From Sphagnum magellanicum (taxonomy: Eukaryota > Streptophyta > Sphagnopsida > Sphagnales > Sphagnaceae): a stretch of DNA of 64,000 bases. How positions within the stretch are numbered: the first letter of the stretch is position 1; the number at the start of each line of letters is the position of its first letter. A program made the position numbers and the translations under genes. The stretch lies in contig CM038920.1 of the NCBI GenBank assembly GCA_021904315.1, positions 9,300,001 through 9,364,000 on the forward strand, in the 5' to 3' direction. The notes under the pieces were generated by a model. The model saw only the letters and a program-made list of their open reading frames with translations, made no database searches and was not told the DNA's origin. Of the stretch, positions 49,435-60,420 are shown piece by piece.

Positions 49435-51359
49435 CTCAATGGGTATTCACCACTCAAGGAATGAAGTTTGGAAAGGGCAAATTTCTCCGTAATAAAGGAG
49501 TCGTCATGGCTAGAAGATCACCTTTGATGAATAAGAAAGGAAGGTTCTCATGTTGCCGGTTACTCACACTGGTGACCATATTTGGGTTGGCAAGCTTTCT
49601 TCTCTTGTGCTCATTTATATCTTTGCAGGACTACATTCCTCATGTGCCAAATACTAGTATCTACTCACATTTCTTGATACCTGAAGAGTTGGCTGTGGTG
49701 GAAGAAGAACCCATTCTTGAAGAGCCCATTCTTGATGTGCCAGCGCTCATAGAGGCAATTCGGCAAGCAAAAACCAAAGCTTTAGGTGGAGAGACTACTC
49801 AAGTGGAATTCTCTGAGGATGAGAAAGAAGAGTGGCAATACAAGAATCCTTGTCGAAGTAGGATAGAGTTGGAACCATTCTATGAGAGGAGAAAATTTGT
49901 AAGGCATTTGAGACCGAATACCAAGTGGAATGCAGTACTTAAAGAGTATACTGAACTTCATCGCACTTGCATTCGGAAGTTTGGGGGTGACCTCACAAAC
50001 ATCTTCTTGAACAGGAATAATGCTCATGGATGCAAGTTTGCGGTGGCAGGTGGTCCTGAGTGGGTAGGGCTAGGGAACAAGATCTTGCCCACAGTTTCTG
50101 TACTTCTTTATGCTGTACTCACACAACGGGTGTTGCTTGTGACTAAGGGATCTCTGCTTGCAGACATCATGTGTGAACCTTTTGAAGGATCTTCTTGGAG
50201 AATAGATCCAGATGAAAGATTCACTCCTATTGAATCACACTACGAATTTTGGAACTCGTATGAAACACTTGAGGAGGAGCTTGATAATATCACTACTCAT
50301 CATGCTCATGAGAGAAGCTCATTGTATGCTGTTGGAGTGGCTGGGTGGTGTCAACCTGTGAAGAGGTTTTTCTGTGACCAAGAGCAAAGTTTTTACACTG
50401 AAGTTCCATGGCTATACTTCACCAGCTGCTTGTATTTCCTTCCCAAGCTTTTTGCCATCCCAATGTTCCAACCTGTTTTGGAGGACTTGTTCCCTGATAG
50501 AATGGTGGCTACACACTTAGTCCGCTCTACCATGCTCCCTTCTGATGAAGTTTGGAGTCGAGTCCTGCGAGCAGATCACGTGTACCTCGAAACTGCTGAC
50601 CGCCGTGTGGGGATCCAAATCCGGTACCGCAATGGTGAGACACAGTTTGGCCAACTACACACCATGGTAAACTCAAAACTCATGCAATGTGCCTGGAGTC
50701 AGGGCATTCTTCCAGATGTGAACAACAACCCTAATCCCATCCAGTTAGTTGAATCAAGTACTACTACTGCTGACAGCAGCCCCACTGAAAGCCAAGTACT
50801 TCACTCCAAACATTCTAGTAGTGCAAATTCATTGGAAACCTCAGCAGACTCTAGACAGCGTAGACCTCCTGTTACCTCAATCTTCATCACCTCCTTGTTC
50901 TCCGATCTTTATGATCATCTCACTCAGCTCTATAACCGAAACCTACCACCATCTGGGGAGCATATAGGCATTATCCAACTCACCCATAGCAACATCCAAG
51001 GGACGGGAGTTGAGGAAGACATTCAAGCTCTTGCTGAGGTGATGTGCTTGAGCTTCTCGGATCATTTGCTTGTGAGCCCGTTGTCCACGTTTGGTGCCTT
51101 GGCACAAGCATATGGAGCTTTGACTCCGTGGTTCTTAGAATTCAGAGAAGATAGCAACCTTCCTCCATGTGTTCGAGGACAAACCGTGGATCCTTGTTAC
51201 CAGGATCCAGAATTTGCGTACTTTTGCCCTCATGATCGTAGCAAGTTTAAACTCACACGAAGGAATATCACTGTCTTTGTGCCTTACATTCAGAAATGTC
51301 CTTCTATTGATACCCCAAATGGGCTCCAATTGATTACAACTCCACATCTAGATATATAG
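49431..51359 (+). CDS. FUT: GT37 fucosyltransferase (FUT1-like), Golgi type II membrane protein
   Basis: A single-exon frame of 642 residues. A basic N terminus precedes one membrane anchor (about 43-64), as in Golgi type II enzymes. An acidic stem region follows, then the catalytic domain: AVAGGPEWVGLGNKILP (204-220) and YAVLTQRVLLV (227-237), the nucleotide-sugar motif RRVGIQIRYR (391-400), and SPLSTFGALAQAYGALTPW (549-567). These are the ordered GT37 motifs. Family members add alpha-1,2-fucose from GDP-fucose to xyloglucan or arabinogalactan proteins; the substrate cannot be told here. Residues 424-480 are a low-complexity Ser/Thr/Asn-rich insert between motifs. NxT sites are at 75, 286 and 612. 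Start choice: the first ATG, with M11 or M26 as alternatives. No damage is visible. Confidence 0.93.
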   Translation: MTQWVFTTQGMKFGKGKFLRNKGVVMARRSPLMNKKGRFSCCRLLTLVTIFGLASFLLLCSFISLQDYIPHVPNTSIYSHFLIPEELAVVEEEPILEEPILDVPALIEAIRQAKTKALGGETTQVEFSEDEKEEWQYKNPCRSRIELEPFYERRKFVRHLRPNTKWNAVLKEYTELHRTCIRKFGGDLTNIFLNRNNAHGCKFAVAGGPEWVGLGNKILPTVSVLLYAVLTQRVLLVTKGSLLADIMCEPFEGSSWRIDPDERFTPIESHYEFWNSYETLEEELDNITTHHAHERSSLYAVGVAGWCQPVKRFFCDQEQSFYTEVPWLYFTSCLYFLPKLFAIPMFQPVLEDLFPDRMVATHLVRSTMLPSDEVWSRVLRADHVYLETADRRVGIQIRYRNGETQFGQLHTMVNSKLMQCAWSQGILPDVNNNPNPIQLVESSTTTADSSPTESQVLHSKHSSSANSLETSADSRQRRPPVTSIFITSLFSDLYDHLTQLYNRNLPPSGEHIGIIQLTHSNIQGTGVEEDIQALAEVMCLSFSDHLLVSPLSTFGALAQAYGALTPWFLEFREDSNLPPCVRGQTVDPCYQDPEFAYFCPHDRSKFKLTRRNITVFVPYIQKCPSIDTPNGLQLITTPHLDI

Positions 51360-53104
51360 ATCTTGGGGACTTTCCCTCATGTATGTTCATACATATTTTT
51401 TGCCTCAATTGATAAATGGGTCCATGCACAACAGCACAAATCCGTGGAATTATGAAGTACCTTGTGCATGGGAAGTACGTTGTGCAATGTTAATGCTTGA
51501 ATGTTTGAATGGGTAGGTAGAGACTTGCCTTTTGATGTAAGGTTGAGATTTTTCCAAGTGCTTACTATACATCCAGGAAGGAGGTTCTAGAGGCAGTAAT
51601 TATGTGGGTTTTGTTGGTTCTGCCCCAAGAGGGAAGCAACATTGCATTAGCGTAGTGTTTCTGGTTAGAGTTTTGGTTTGAACTTGGAACTGATTTGTGG
51701 GTTGATTTTTTGGTGTCAGTAATTCTCTAGGCTGCCTTTTTTTTAATGAAATTGATTTTTTGGAGTCATATTATCTAATACAATTTCCCATGATTTTGTT
51801 GGCTCTCCTTGTAAGGGAGAGACTACCAAATGATGTTGTTTTCATTTGAAATGTTCACCACATATAGTTTATGGTAACTTCAGAGAACATTTCCTATTTT
51901 TCCAGTTGCTGGTTTGAACTTTGCCATAATGGGCACAACTCATTCTGCAATGAGCTGCTTGTGTTAGCTTGCCATATAGGCCAGAACCATTACACACTGA
52001 GCTGCTGCTTGTTATCCATATTCCTGGAAAGTAAAGCCAAGCTCTAAATCAGAATTTCCATTCTTTAGAACCTATTTATTTAAACCTCTAGAAGTGTTTT
52101 TGTGACTTATTCTGCAGTTCCTCATGTCTTGTAGAACCTAGAGTGCATGTAGACAATTTTCAATCTTAAGTTCCTTGTGCAAAGAACAACTATCAATGAT
52201 TTTAATGTCTGGGTAAGTCTATTGGGAGAGCTGAATGAATATTAGTGAAAAATTCATATATACATGATGTTTAAGCTAATGTGTGAACTAGATGGGTAGA
52301 TGCTTCAAATCCCATACGAACTTAATGTGAATGTCTCTTCCACGTGCAATCCTACAAAGAGACACACAATCCATTCTGGAGGAAATTTCACAAACATGGA
52401 GCAATTTGAAACCAATGTTGTCAACAACCATCAGAGCTGTTTGCTTCCCGTCCTTGCTACTATGTCAATAGGTAAGTTTAACTGCAACTAGTGCACCCAC
52501 TTGACTATGTAACTGCGTAGTCTACTTATATATATATGGGAGTGATGGTAGTTGGCGAGTTTGGTGGCAAGTGCATGTGTGCAATTTTTCTCATCATGTG
52601 TGTGTACGAGTAGAGGGTTGTAATTTGTAACGCATTTTTTGGTACCAGTCTTTTGATTTCAAGGCTTACTTCTCACATAACTTATTATCCCTTACATAAA
52701 CAAAAAGAGAACAATTTTTCATTCACTCATATGACAAAATTAGGACTTCTTCACTCCTCTTGACTATCTAGTGTAAATGTGTACCTCACTTTGTGTTTAC
52801 AAATATGTACCCTACAAATCTCTATACACATAAAAATCTATCCATGTGTACATATATCTATACAAATGTATACATATTTTGTAGCTTTGTTTTTGAAGGA
52901 ACTCACTGTTCTTTGCCAGATCTTTCCTGAGACCCGCCAGTTCTTTGAGTTTTTGAAATAACCAGGACTAACGGTTCTTTGAATCTGATCTTTTCCGAAA
53001 AATCATAACCAGTGATTCTTTGCTTTTGAAAATCCAATAAAATCAAAACCAAGGGTTAGTAACAAAATCAAATACCCACCGTACAACACTGGTCAAAACA
53101 CCCA
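51360..53104 (+). other. 3' flank of the fucosyltransferase and intergenic DNA
   Basis: Presumed 3' UTR followed by AT-rich DNA with TATATA and ATACATAT runs (52520-52880). No gene was recognised. Confidence 0.45.
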
Positions 53105-53325
53105 AACACCAATAGGACCTTGGTCGCTTCAGCACATGTTTGCCGAATAAATAAATAAATAATTTGGAAGATTCCATTTAAAAAGGAATATTCCAAAATA
53201 TTCCAAATATATATTCTTTACTTTCTTAGCAAACATTTTCTCTTTGAGAAAAATATTTTTTGAAAATTTGAGCATTTCTAAAAATAATATAATTTGGGCC
53301 AAGATACTACAGTATATGTTAGGGT
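53105..53325 (+). repeat. Dispersed repeat family A, copy 3
   Basis: It opens ACCTTGGTCGCTTCAGCACATGTTTGCCGAATAAATAA and continues with AATATTCC and GAGCATTTCTAAAAATAATATAATT. This is the same order as 9938-10115, with a small ATAA expansion near the start. Non-coding. Confidence 0.6.
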
Positions 53326-56300
53326 TTGTCGAATGACATGATGAGCATACACACAAATGTAATATATTGGTATTGGGCAGGAATGTTCTTTGGAATGCTT
53401 TTGGATTGAAGGAAGGATTGATTGGAGAAAAGAATCTTCAATTTGACAAAAACCCCTTTGAAGGAAGGAGAGTAAGACTTCAATTGAAGATTCATGTGGC
53501 TAATTGTTTGAGTTAAATAATGTTCATATGGGATGATGACAAGTCGATTTTCCTTTTAACTTTGAGGTTTTGGTTTAATACCCATTTTGCCCATAAATTA
53601 TGAACATATGAAGATGTGATCGTTATGTGCATTTCCATGCATTTGAATTTGTGGCAAGCCTAACATGGTTTCTTTTGGTTTTCGTGCAAAATGTGTGTAA
53701 CTTTTATTATGCAAGTCTACCAAATGAATTGTTCCATGTGTGCATGGTTTTGGCTTGGATTTCTTATTTTGGATTCCTATGGATTAGGTGTTGATGTTGT
53801 TGTGTCCCAAGTATAGGTTTTCAAATTCACCAAATGGCAAAAGGTCAACATAATCACAAAGTTCCAATTTTGCAAGGTTGTAATCTATTGTGTGATAAAG
53901 GTCATAGCTCTAACAAATTAGAAGGCGATAATTCTATTATGACAATGTGATAGTTTATTAGATGACAAGGAAGTAGTATATCAAGTGTTGGGTCACAAGG
54001 TGATAACTTTGTGAAGTAGGCTATTGAGTATGAGATGAGAACTTAGATGTTTAGAGAACTAGTTTATTGGCCCTGCCTTATATGGCAGGGATATTATGTT
54101 GAGATTCATTATAGAGTATAGTAGCTTCAAGGGATTTTACCCCCTAGAATCTAGGTGAGATGATTCATCCTACTTTGGTTGTAAAAAGATTCATATTCAT
54201 CTTTTAACATTTTTTTTGCTCTCCCGCCTCTTCAAATGTGCACCACCCTCAAGTGACTTTATCACCAATCCATAACCCACAAAATTAAATATGAAACTAT
54301 TTTCTCCAAAAATACTTATGGCACTCATCATATGCAAAAATTCATGTAACTCTTTTTAAATGTGACAGTGTGATTGAAAACATTCAAATACACATGTCAC
54401 AGCGAGTCTTTTTTTCTTTTGGTTTGAAATTTTGCACAAATGTGAAAAAAACATGTATGAAAAGAGAATATTTGAATAAATTTTTTTTTTGGGAGAAAAA
54501 AATCATTAAATTTTTAAAAAATGAAAATCATGTTGTGATATTTTCCTATTGGATTTTGGTTTGATGATAATTTAAAAAGTGTTTAGATAGGTTCCTACAA
54601 CATGTCATCATTTGATGTGAGACCCCTTTACTCTTTTATGTTTCTCATAACTAATGTGATGTTAAAAAATGAAAAAGAAATCATGACAATTTTTACAACA
54701 ATATGATGATGTACATTAAAATAGATTTATTTTTCACTTTCCCTTAGCTATGACCAATTTATCATACAATATCAATTGTTGATATTAAATTAATGACAGG
54801 GCCATTATGTATAACACACCTTGTTAAGTATTGGTTTATAATTCAAAGGTGATAACTCTACCATCATGTGCAAGTGCAAAATTATTGATCACATTTTTAA
54901 AAATATAAAGTTATTTGTACAAGTGTAGGTACAAAGCTACTAGTTCCAAGTGTAGTTATACAATTATCGATCTAGGTACAAGGATGTCTATTTATGAAGC
55001 AAGAGGTAGTTTGTTTTGTTTTGTTTTGCCTATCATCCTAAGATCTTTCAAATCATGGTGTTTCATGCTACACTTTTGGTACCTTTGGAAAGCCCTTGAT
55101 GAGTGGGGTTCTTCGACTTGGTTTGAGATTGTTTGGAGCTATAGTGTGGGAGTTATTGCTTATTGAACCATTTTCTCAATGAAAATTAAATAAAATTGAA
55201 ACTGAAAATTTTATTGGAATTTGGAAGCATTCTTTGTGTTGTTGGAAAGCCCTTACCAAGTTAGATTTAATAGAGTTTATTGCATAACTTTCAGAGTTAA
55301 GGCATGCAAGATATTGTTTTTTGAGTAATTTTTGTTGTTGAAAATTCAAACAAATTGCAAAAAATGGGTTTGGAAAAAAAAATTAGTGAAGCCTTGAATG
55401 TGTTCACACTTGGGCCAATGGCACAGGCTACACTAGAAGTAAATAATAAAGGTGGAAGATAATAATGTTAAGGATAATACCATAATACTTGGGTTGGCAA
55501 TAATTAAACTATTTTTATGTTGGCCAAAATTTTGTAAAATTATGGATCAAATATGCTGATTTTTTAAAAAATCAAAAGGAAAGCATGCAACCGCAATAGA
55601 AGGTGGCTTGAATTTGTCACCTGGCTCAAAAATGCACTTAACATATATAAGTAAAATTGTTTAATTATACCTAAACACATAAACTATTTGCATATCTACA
55701 AGACAAGTTGATTTTTATTATTAATATGCCCAAAAAATTATAATCTAAAATCCAAATGTTGAAGTAAAAAAGTCAAAATAGATTAAATATTTGGTATGGA
55801 ATTGTCATTGTTGCCAAGGTACTGTAGAAATGAAATACATTACAAGATAAACAAGTAGCTCATGGTGTTTTGACTTTTCCCTTTATGCTAGATTCAAACT
55901 TCAAACAAAAACCTCCCTTACTCAATCTAGAACTTCTCATCTAGATGTGTGAACTTTTATGGAGTGTGCTAATCCATCATATGCACACATAGTATTTTGA
56001 ATGTCACTTACACATTGGATCAAGTTTGAACCAAAAATTTATGTCCAAATCCTACACCAATGCATAATATCTTCTAGTGAAACAATATGGTAGACGTATT
56101 AGGTATTTATAAATATGAACAAACAAACATGGAGACATTAGAAAGCTTTAGGATGTAAGGAACACATATAGGTTACCCCTTCTTCTAAGTATTTAAAATT
56201 ACCACCCATAGATGGTTGTTGACATGCAAGGCAACCACATTTAAACAATCTAACACCACAATGTTTGATGACAAGTTTGTGATATGGGGAAAACAATTAG

Positions 56301-58099
56301 CAAAACACTATTCAATATGAACAAATATTGTTTGGTTATACTATTAAATAGCTAGATGGATATAAACAATGTAACAATGAAATAATAGGAGGCTTGAAGA
56401 GAACTAAAGGCTTCTATTGGAGGTTAGCAATAAGTCAAGATATTGTGATGCATCTTTAGGTTTGTTAAGTGGGATCCATGGTAAATCTCATTTTGGTCAC
56501 AATGAAATTGTTCAAATTTGGGGCTTGTTCTTTAACTCCTTGTGATTGAAATTGGGTGTGAAACATTAGGAAGTGCAACAATGTGTTTCACATGCACTTT
56601 TTGGTCACCTCAATTATGAAAATGAACAAGGGATAATTAGTGCCATTTTGAGCCAAAATTAAATCATGGACCTATGGCAAACTCACACAAACTAACTAGG
56701 CTTGAATTCCTATGGGAGGCACCATTCTTCATGTTATACTTTCTACATGTGTTCATAAGTTTCCTTCCATGCACCTTTCCTAAGTTTTTTTTTGCAATGC
56801 ATATTTCTCCACAACCCACACATTGTACTTTCTTGTTGCTCGAGGATTCTTCCTCCCAAAAAACTTTGTGGATGGCAATTGAAAGTTAAATTTACTTCTC
56901 CTCTTCATGAGATTTTAACACTATCTAGTTTGTTCCATGATCACTTAAGGATCACCTTGACACTACCCAACCTTCACCTTTCAAAATACTTTTTCACCAT
57001 GCTTCAAAAATGGAAGAGCTCCATTCAAATGTTTAAGGAAACTTCTTATTGAAACTATCCCCCCAACCCTATCCCTAGGGAGAACATTTTATGTTAAAAT
57101 TTGACACTACGTGCTTCAAAGATATTCTTTGGGCATATTATGTGAAAGAATGTTAATTTTCTCAACTAATTATTTAATATCCACATATTTAAATCATCCC
57201 AAAATTCATTCAAATTTTATGCTTGCATTGAATTTTGGTGCCATATGTGTGTAAATTTTAACTTTTAGTTGACGTTGTGAAAGATGATGGGGGATCTCCA
57301 ATCTATTTAGATGCTCATATATTATACTAAGCAAACAACCATTGGACATTTAAAAAATCATAATAAAGGCCTAATTTGTCAAGTTGTCGAGAAGGAATTT
57401 TAAGTAACATTTGTTAATTCATCCAAGAAATTTCCGCAAACCTTTCATGCCAATATTGTTTTCTCCTCTTTCCCTTAAAATTTGAAATCAAACTCAAAAC
57501 TTTAAGAATTATAAGCCTTTTGAGATTGAATCACAAAACTTAATTAAACATATTAATAATTAATACTTAAGTCCTTTGTACATGTATGTCATATTTTTCT
57601 TAATTTTTTACTATTGCTTAAGATTAATGCTATTAACATATCTTGGATTTGAAAATAAACATGATCCTATTGTACAACCAATGAAATTATATATTTTATG
57701 CAACATCCAATATATGGGGCTCTATACATGTTTACTTATATAGTTTTTCAATTCCAAAAAGAATGTGATTTTTTTGGACCCTACCACAAGTTAATTTGTG
57801 ATCCTTTCCTATGTTAGTTGTATGGCCATTAACAATGGTTGCATCATCCATGGATAATGTTGTCAATGGTTCTCCTTTGCCCAATAATGTTAATGTTACT
57901 TGAGATTACAATTTCATTCTAGTAGTCCCAACATTGCCCAACATTACTAATTCATGCTAACACTATCCACAACATTTAATTACATTTACTCATGATGCCA
58001 CTAGTTTTTTTTCCTATTAATACTGCACATTAAATGATGACACCAAGGTGAAAACACTACTTCATATCATGTGTTGAAATTGATAGTTTTTTTCTTATA
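53326..58099. other. AT-rich intergenic, nothing recognised
   Basis: No gene, RNA gene or known element was seen across this stretch on either strand. A GCCAAGGTACTGTAG word near 55813 may be another fragment of dispersed family A. Confidence 0.4.
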
Positions 58100-58960
58100 G
58101 TGATAAAGTGAATATTGTTCCCCTCCTCAGCATGACGCACTCCCAAGTCCCAGGTTGAACTCACTTGAGGGTCCAACTTTGTGTAGTTGCGGAAAAGTGG
58201 GACTTGTGGGGCGCTCCCGACTTCCAACACTAAAGAGGGTAGAGGGGCGTGCTAGAAGTCTCAGGATTAGACTAGGAAGATGGATTAGAAGATCAAGCAC
58301 GAATCTGCATCCAAAACCAACCACAAAAGGGTTAATTCACATTCGGGAACACCCTTGGGTGTTGGGACAAGCCACGGGCAACTTGGACTACTTGACTCAC
58401 CACGGCCCGGATTCGAGGGAAGCCACCACCTTCCCCCATATAGTATTCTTTGCGTCTCACTGCGGAAGCTACATCCGAATGGCTCTTTTTCCCGGGACTC
58501 CCAAGTTGGAGTCCCGAAACTATCCCGGGTTGGAGTCTCGGGACTTTGGATGGTTGTAGCTCCTGACTGCCAAGTCTAATCGCAACGAGGTCTAAACCAA
58601 AGTTGTAGCCCTCGTCAAGATCTTTTCAACGCCGTGTTGCACTCTCAAGTCAGATGTCGGGAAGAGGTCGATTCCCAACTTTTAGTGGTCGGGAGTCAAA
58701 CTGCCAGTTTGACTCCCGGCCCTTCTTTTGCCCATAACTTGGGCTGCAGATGTCCAAATGACCAATGCGAGGCCATTTTCGATATCTACGCTTCAATACC
58801 TTTCCAATGACACCAAGAACACCCCAATGCGAGGTGTTTTGGGCCTTGTTGTAGAACTCTAAACACTCGGGAGTCCCAGAGGACTCCAAATCCCCAACTT
58901 TGGGAGTGTTGGGCTTCACCCCCACACTTTGCCAAAGTGGGGTTGCGACACAACATGTAT
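58100..58960. repeat. GC-richer island with repeated GGGAGTC motif and 29 bp palindrome
   Basis: About 860 bases are clearly GC-richer than the surrounding 10 kb. The word GGGA(G/C)TC and its complement recur many times (for example near 58494-58545, 58690-58718 and 58868-58885). A perfect palindrome with arms CGGGAGTCAAACTG (58690-58703) and CAGTTTGACTCCCG (58705-58718) surrounds one central base. Frames across the island show no family motif. It is probably an inserted mobile sequence, perhaps a solitary long terminal repeat or a satellite unit; ends and target duplication were not found. Confidence 0.5.
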
Positions 58961-59250
58961 TCTTTTCAACAATGGTTATTTCTACTCAATTTAGTTAGAG
59001 TTAAATTCTAATAACCAACAATTATATTTGTAAATAGTCCTTTCAAAAATGGGATTCTAGGTTGGAGTTAGGTCAAATGGTTTAAAAAGCACAATCTTAA
59101 CTTATCCTCACGGGTTGCCTAGGGCTTGGAAGTTGGCTGTGCAAAAGGTCTTTGCCCAACAAATGTCGTATCATTCTACACAAACCTAATAGAAGCTTAT
59201 AATGCACACAACTATCAACTAAAAATTATGATGAATCAAATGCACAAGCT

Positions 59251-60420
59251 GGGAGAAATGAAGGTGCATGGGTTCTAGCTAGGATAGGTTCGAAATATGT
59301 GCACTTGATTACAGTAAACCAATGAGAGTGGCTATCTGTGTTATCTTGCATCAATGCAATAGGAAAATCACTTTCAAATTTTTATACTTTTAGAGGTAAC
59401 AATTTTGTCAAAAATTCATTGAAAGGTGTGAAATTGGAATTATAATGGCTATGTAACCCAAAACATGGATGACTACCATTTTTTTTAATAAATGGGTTCC
59501 ACATTTCATCGCATCTATTGTGCGCATTGAGGTAACCTACATCCAACCAATTATCATTTGTTCGTTTTAGATGGCCACAATTCACATTTAGCAATAGATG
59601 TTGTGCATAAGCAAGAGGGGTGGGGTTGGATTTAATAATTTTGCCATCACACACAAGTCATGTTTTGCAGCCTCTTGATGTTGCATGCTTCAAAATGCTT
59701 AAAATGACATTCAGAGCATATAAAGATGTTTGGACCCTAGCTAACAAAAGAAAAGGTGTTGGAAACGAAACTTAACACCATGGGTTTCTCTAGCATTGTA
59801 AAAAACATTAAATTTTAAAAACATATGTAAGGGGTTCAAGGTTGCTAGGATTCGGCCTTTAAACCCAAATGTTATGGTAAATAAGATGCAACCAAGTGAA
59901 ACATTTGTGAAGATGGAAATACTTCATTTAAATTTTGATCAGGTTGAATTGCACATTAAAAGGTTTTGGGTGAGTCAATTATCGTCATTGAAACTATCTA
60001 CTATTATTATGTTGAAATCAACGATTCTAATTGTGAAGCACCTTGCAAAGGTCCCATCTTGGTGTTAGGCAACAATCCAAGTAATTATTAACAGACATGA
60101 GACCTATGGGTTTGCTTGCTTTGGCATCAAGGCCACCTTTGGAACCTAGTGGCCATATTGCTGAATTTCATGCTTATGTGTATGCACTTGAATAAAAATT
60201 AGTGCACATGGAAGCAACAATTAAAGATTGAAAACATTGAAAGGAGGAGATGTTTGCTTCCAAGGATCAATTAGGTACTAATAAAATTAAAAAGTAGCTT
60301 GTTAAGCGTGCAAGGCTAAATGAACAAGTTGCAAAAAAAGCTTTTGATGAAGCTTGGTCTACGTGACGTTGCATTGAAAAAGGTGATGCATTTTGGGTTG
60401 TGATCAAAATTAGTGAACCT
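59251..60420 (+). pseudogene. Pogo/Tigger-like DDE transposase remnant
   Basis: The plus strand carries, in order, the blocks of a DDE_1 (jerky/pogo) transposase: RNEGAWVLARIGSKYVH (from 59254), EWLSVLSCINAIGK with NFYTFRGNNF (59323-59405), a diverged QPKxWM block near 59455, LDGHNSHLAIDVVHKQEG (about 59569-59620) and, in another frame, ILPSHTSHVLQPLDVACF (about 59638-59691), then TFRAYKD and ARIRPLNPNVM. LDGH and QPLD hold the second and third catalytic acidic residues. A TGA at 59320 replaces the residue before EW, and at least one frame change precedes ILPSH, so the copy is dead. The C-terminal charged region runs on to about 60400. Terminal repeats were not found. Confidence 0.8.

Noticed and set aside
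58127-58579. Frames in the GC-rich island as a gene
   Set aside because: Frames exist on both strands only because stop codons are rare in GC-rich DNA; palindromes and repeated words argue for a repeat.
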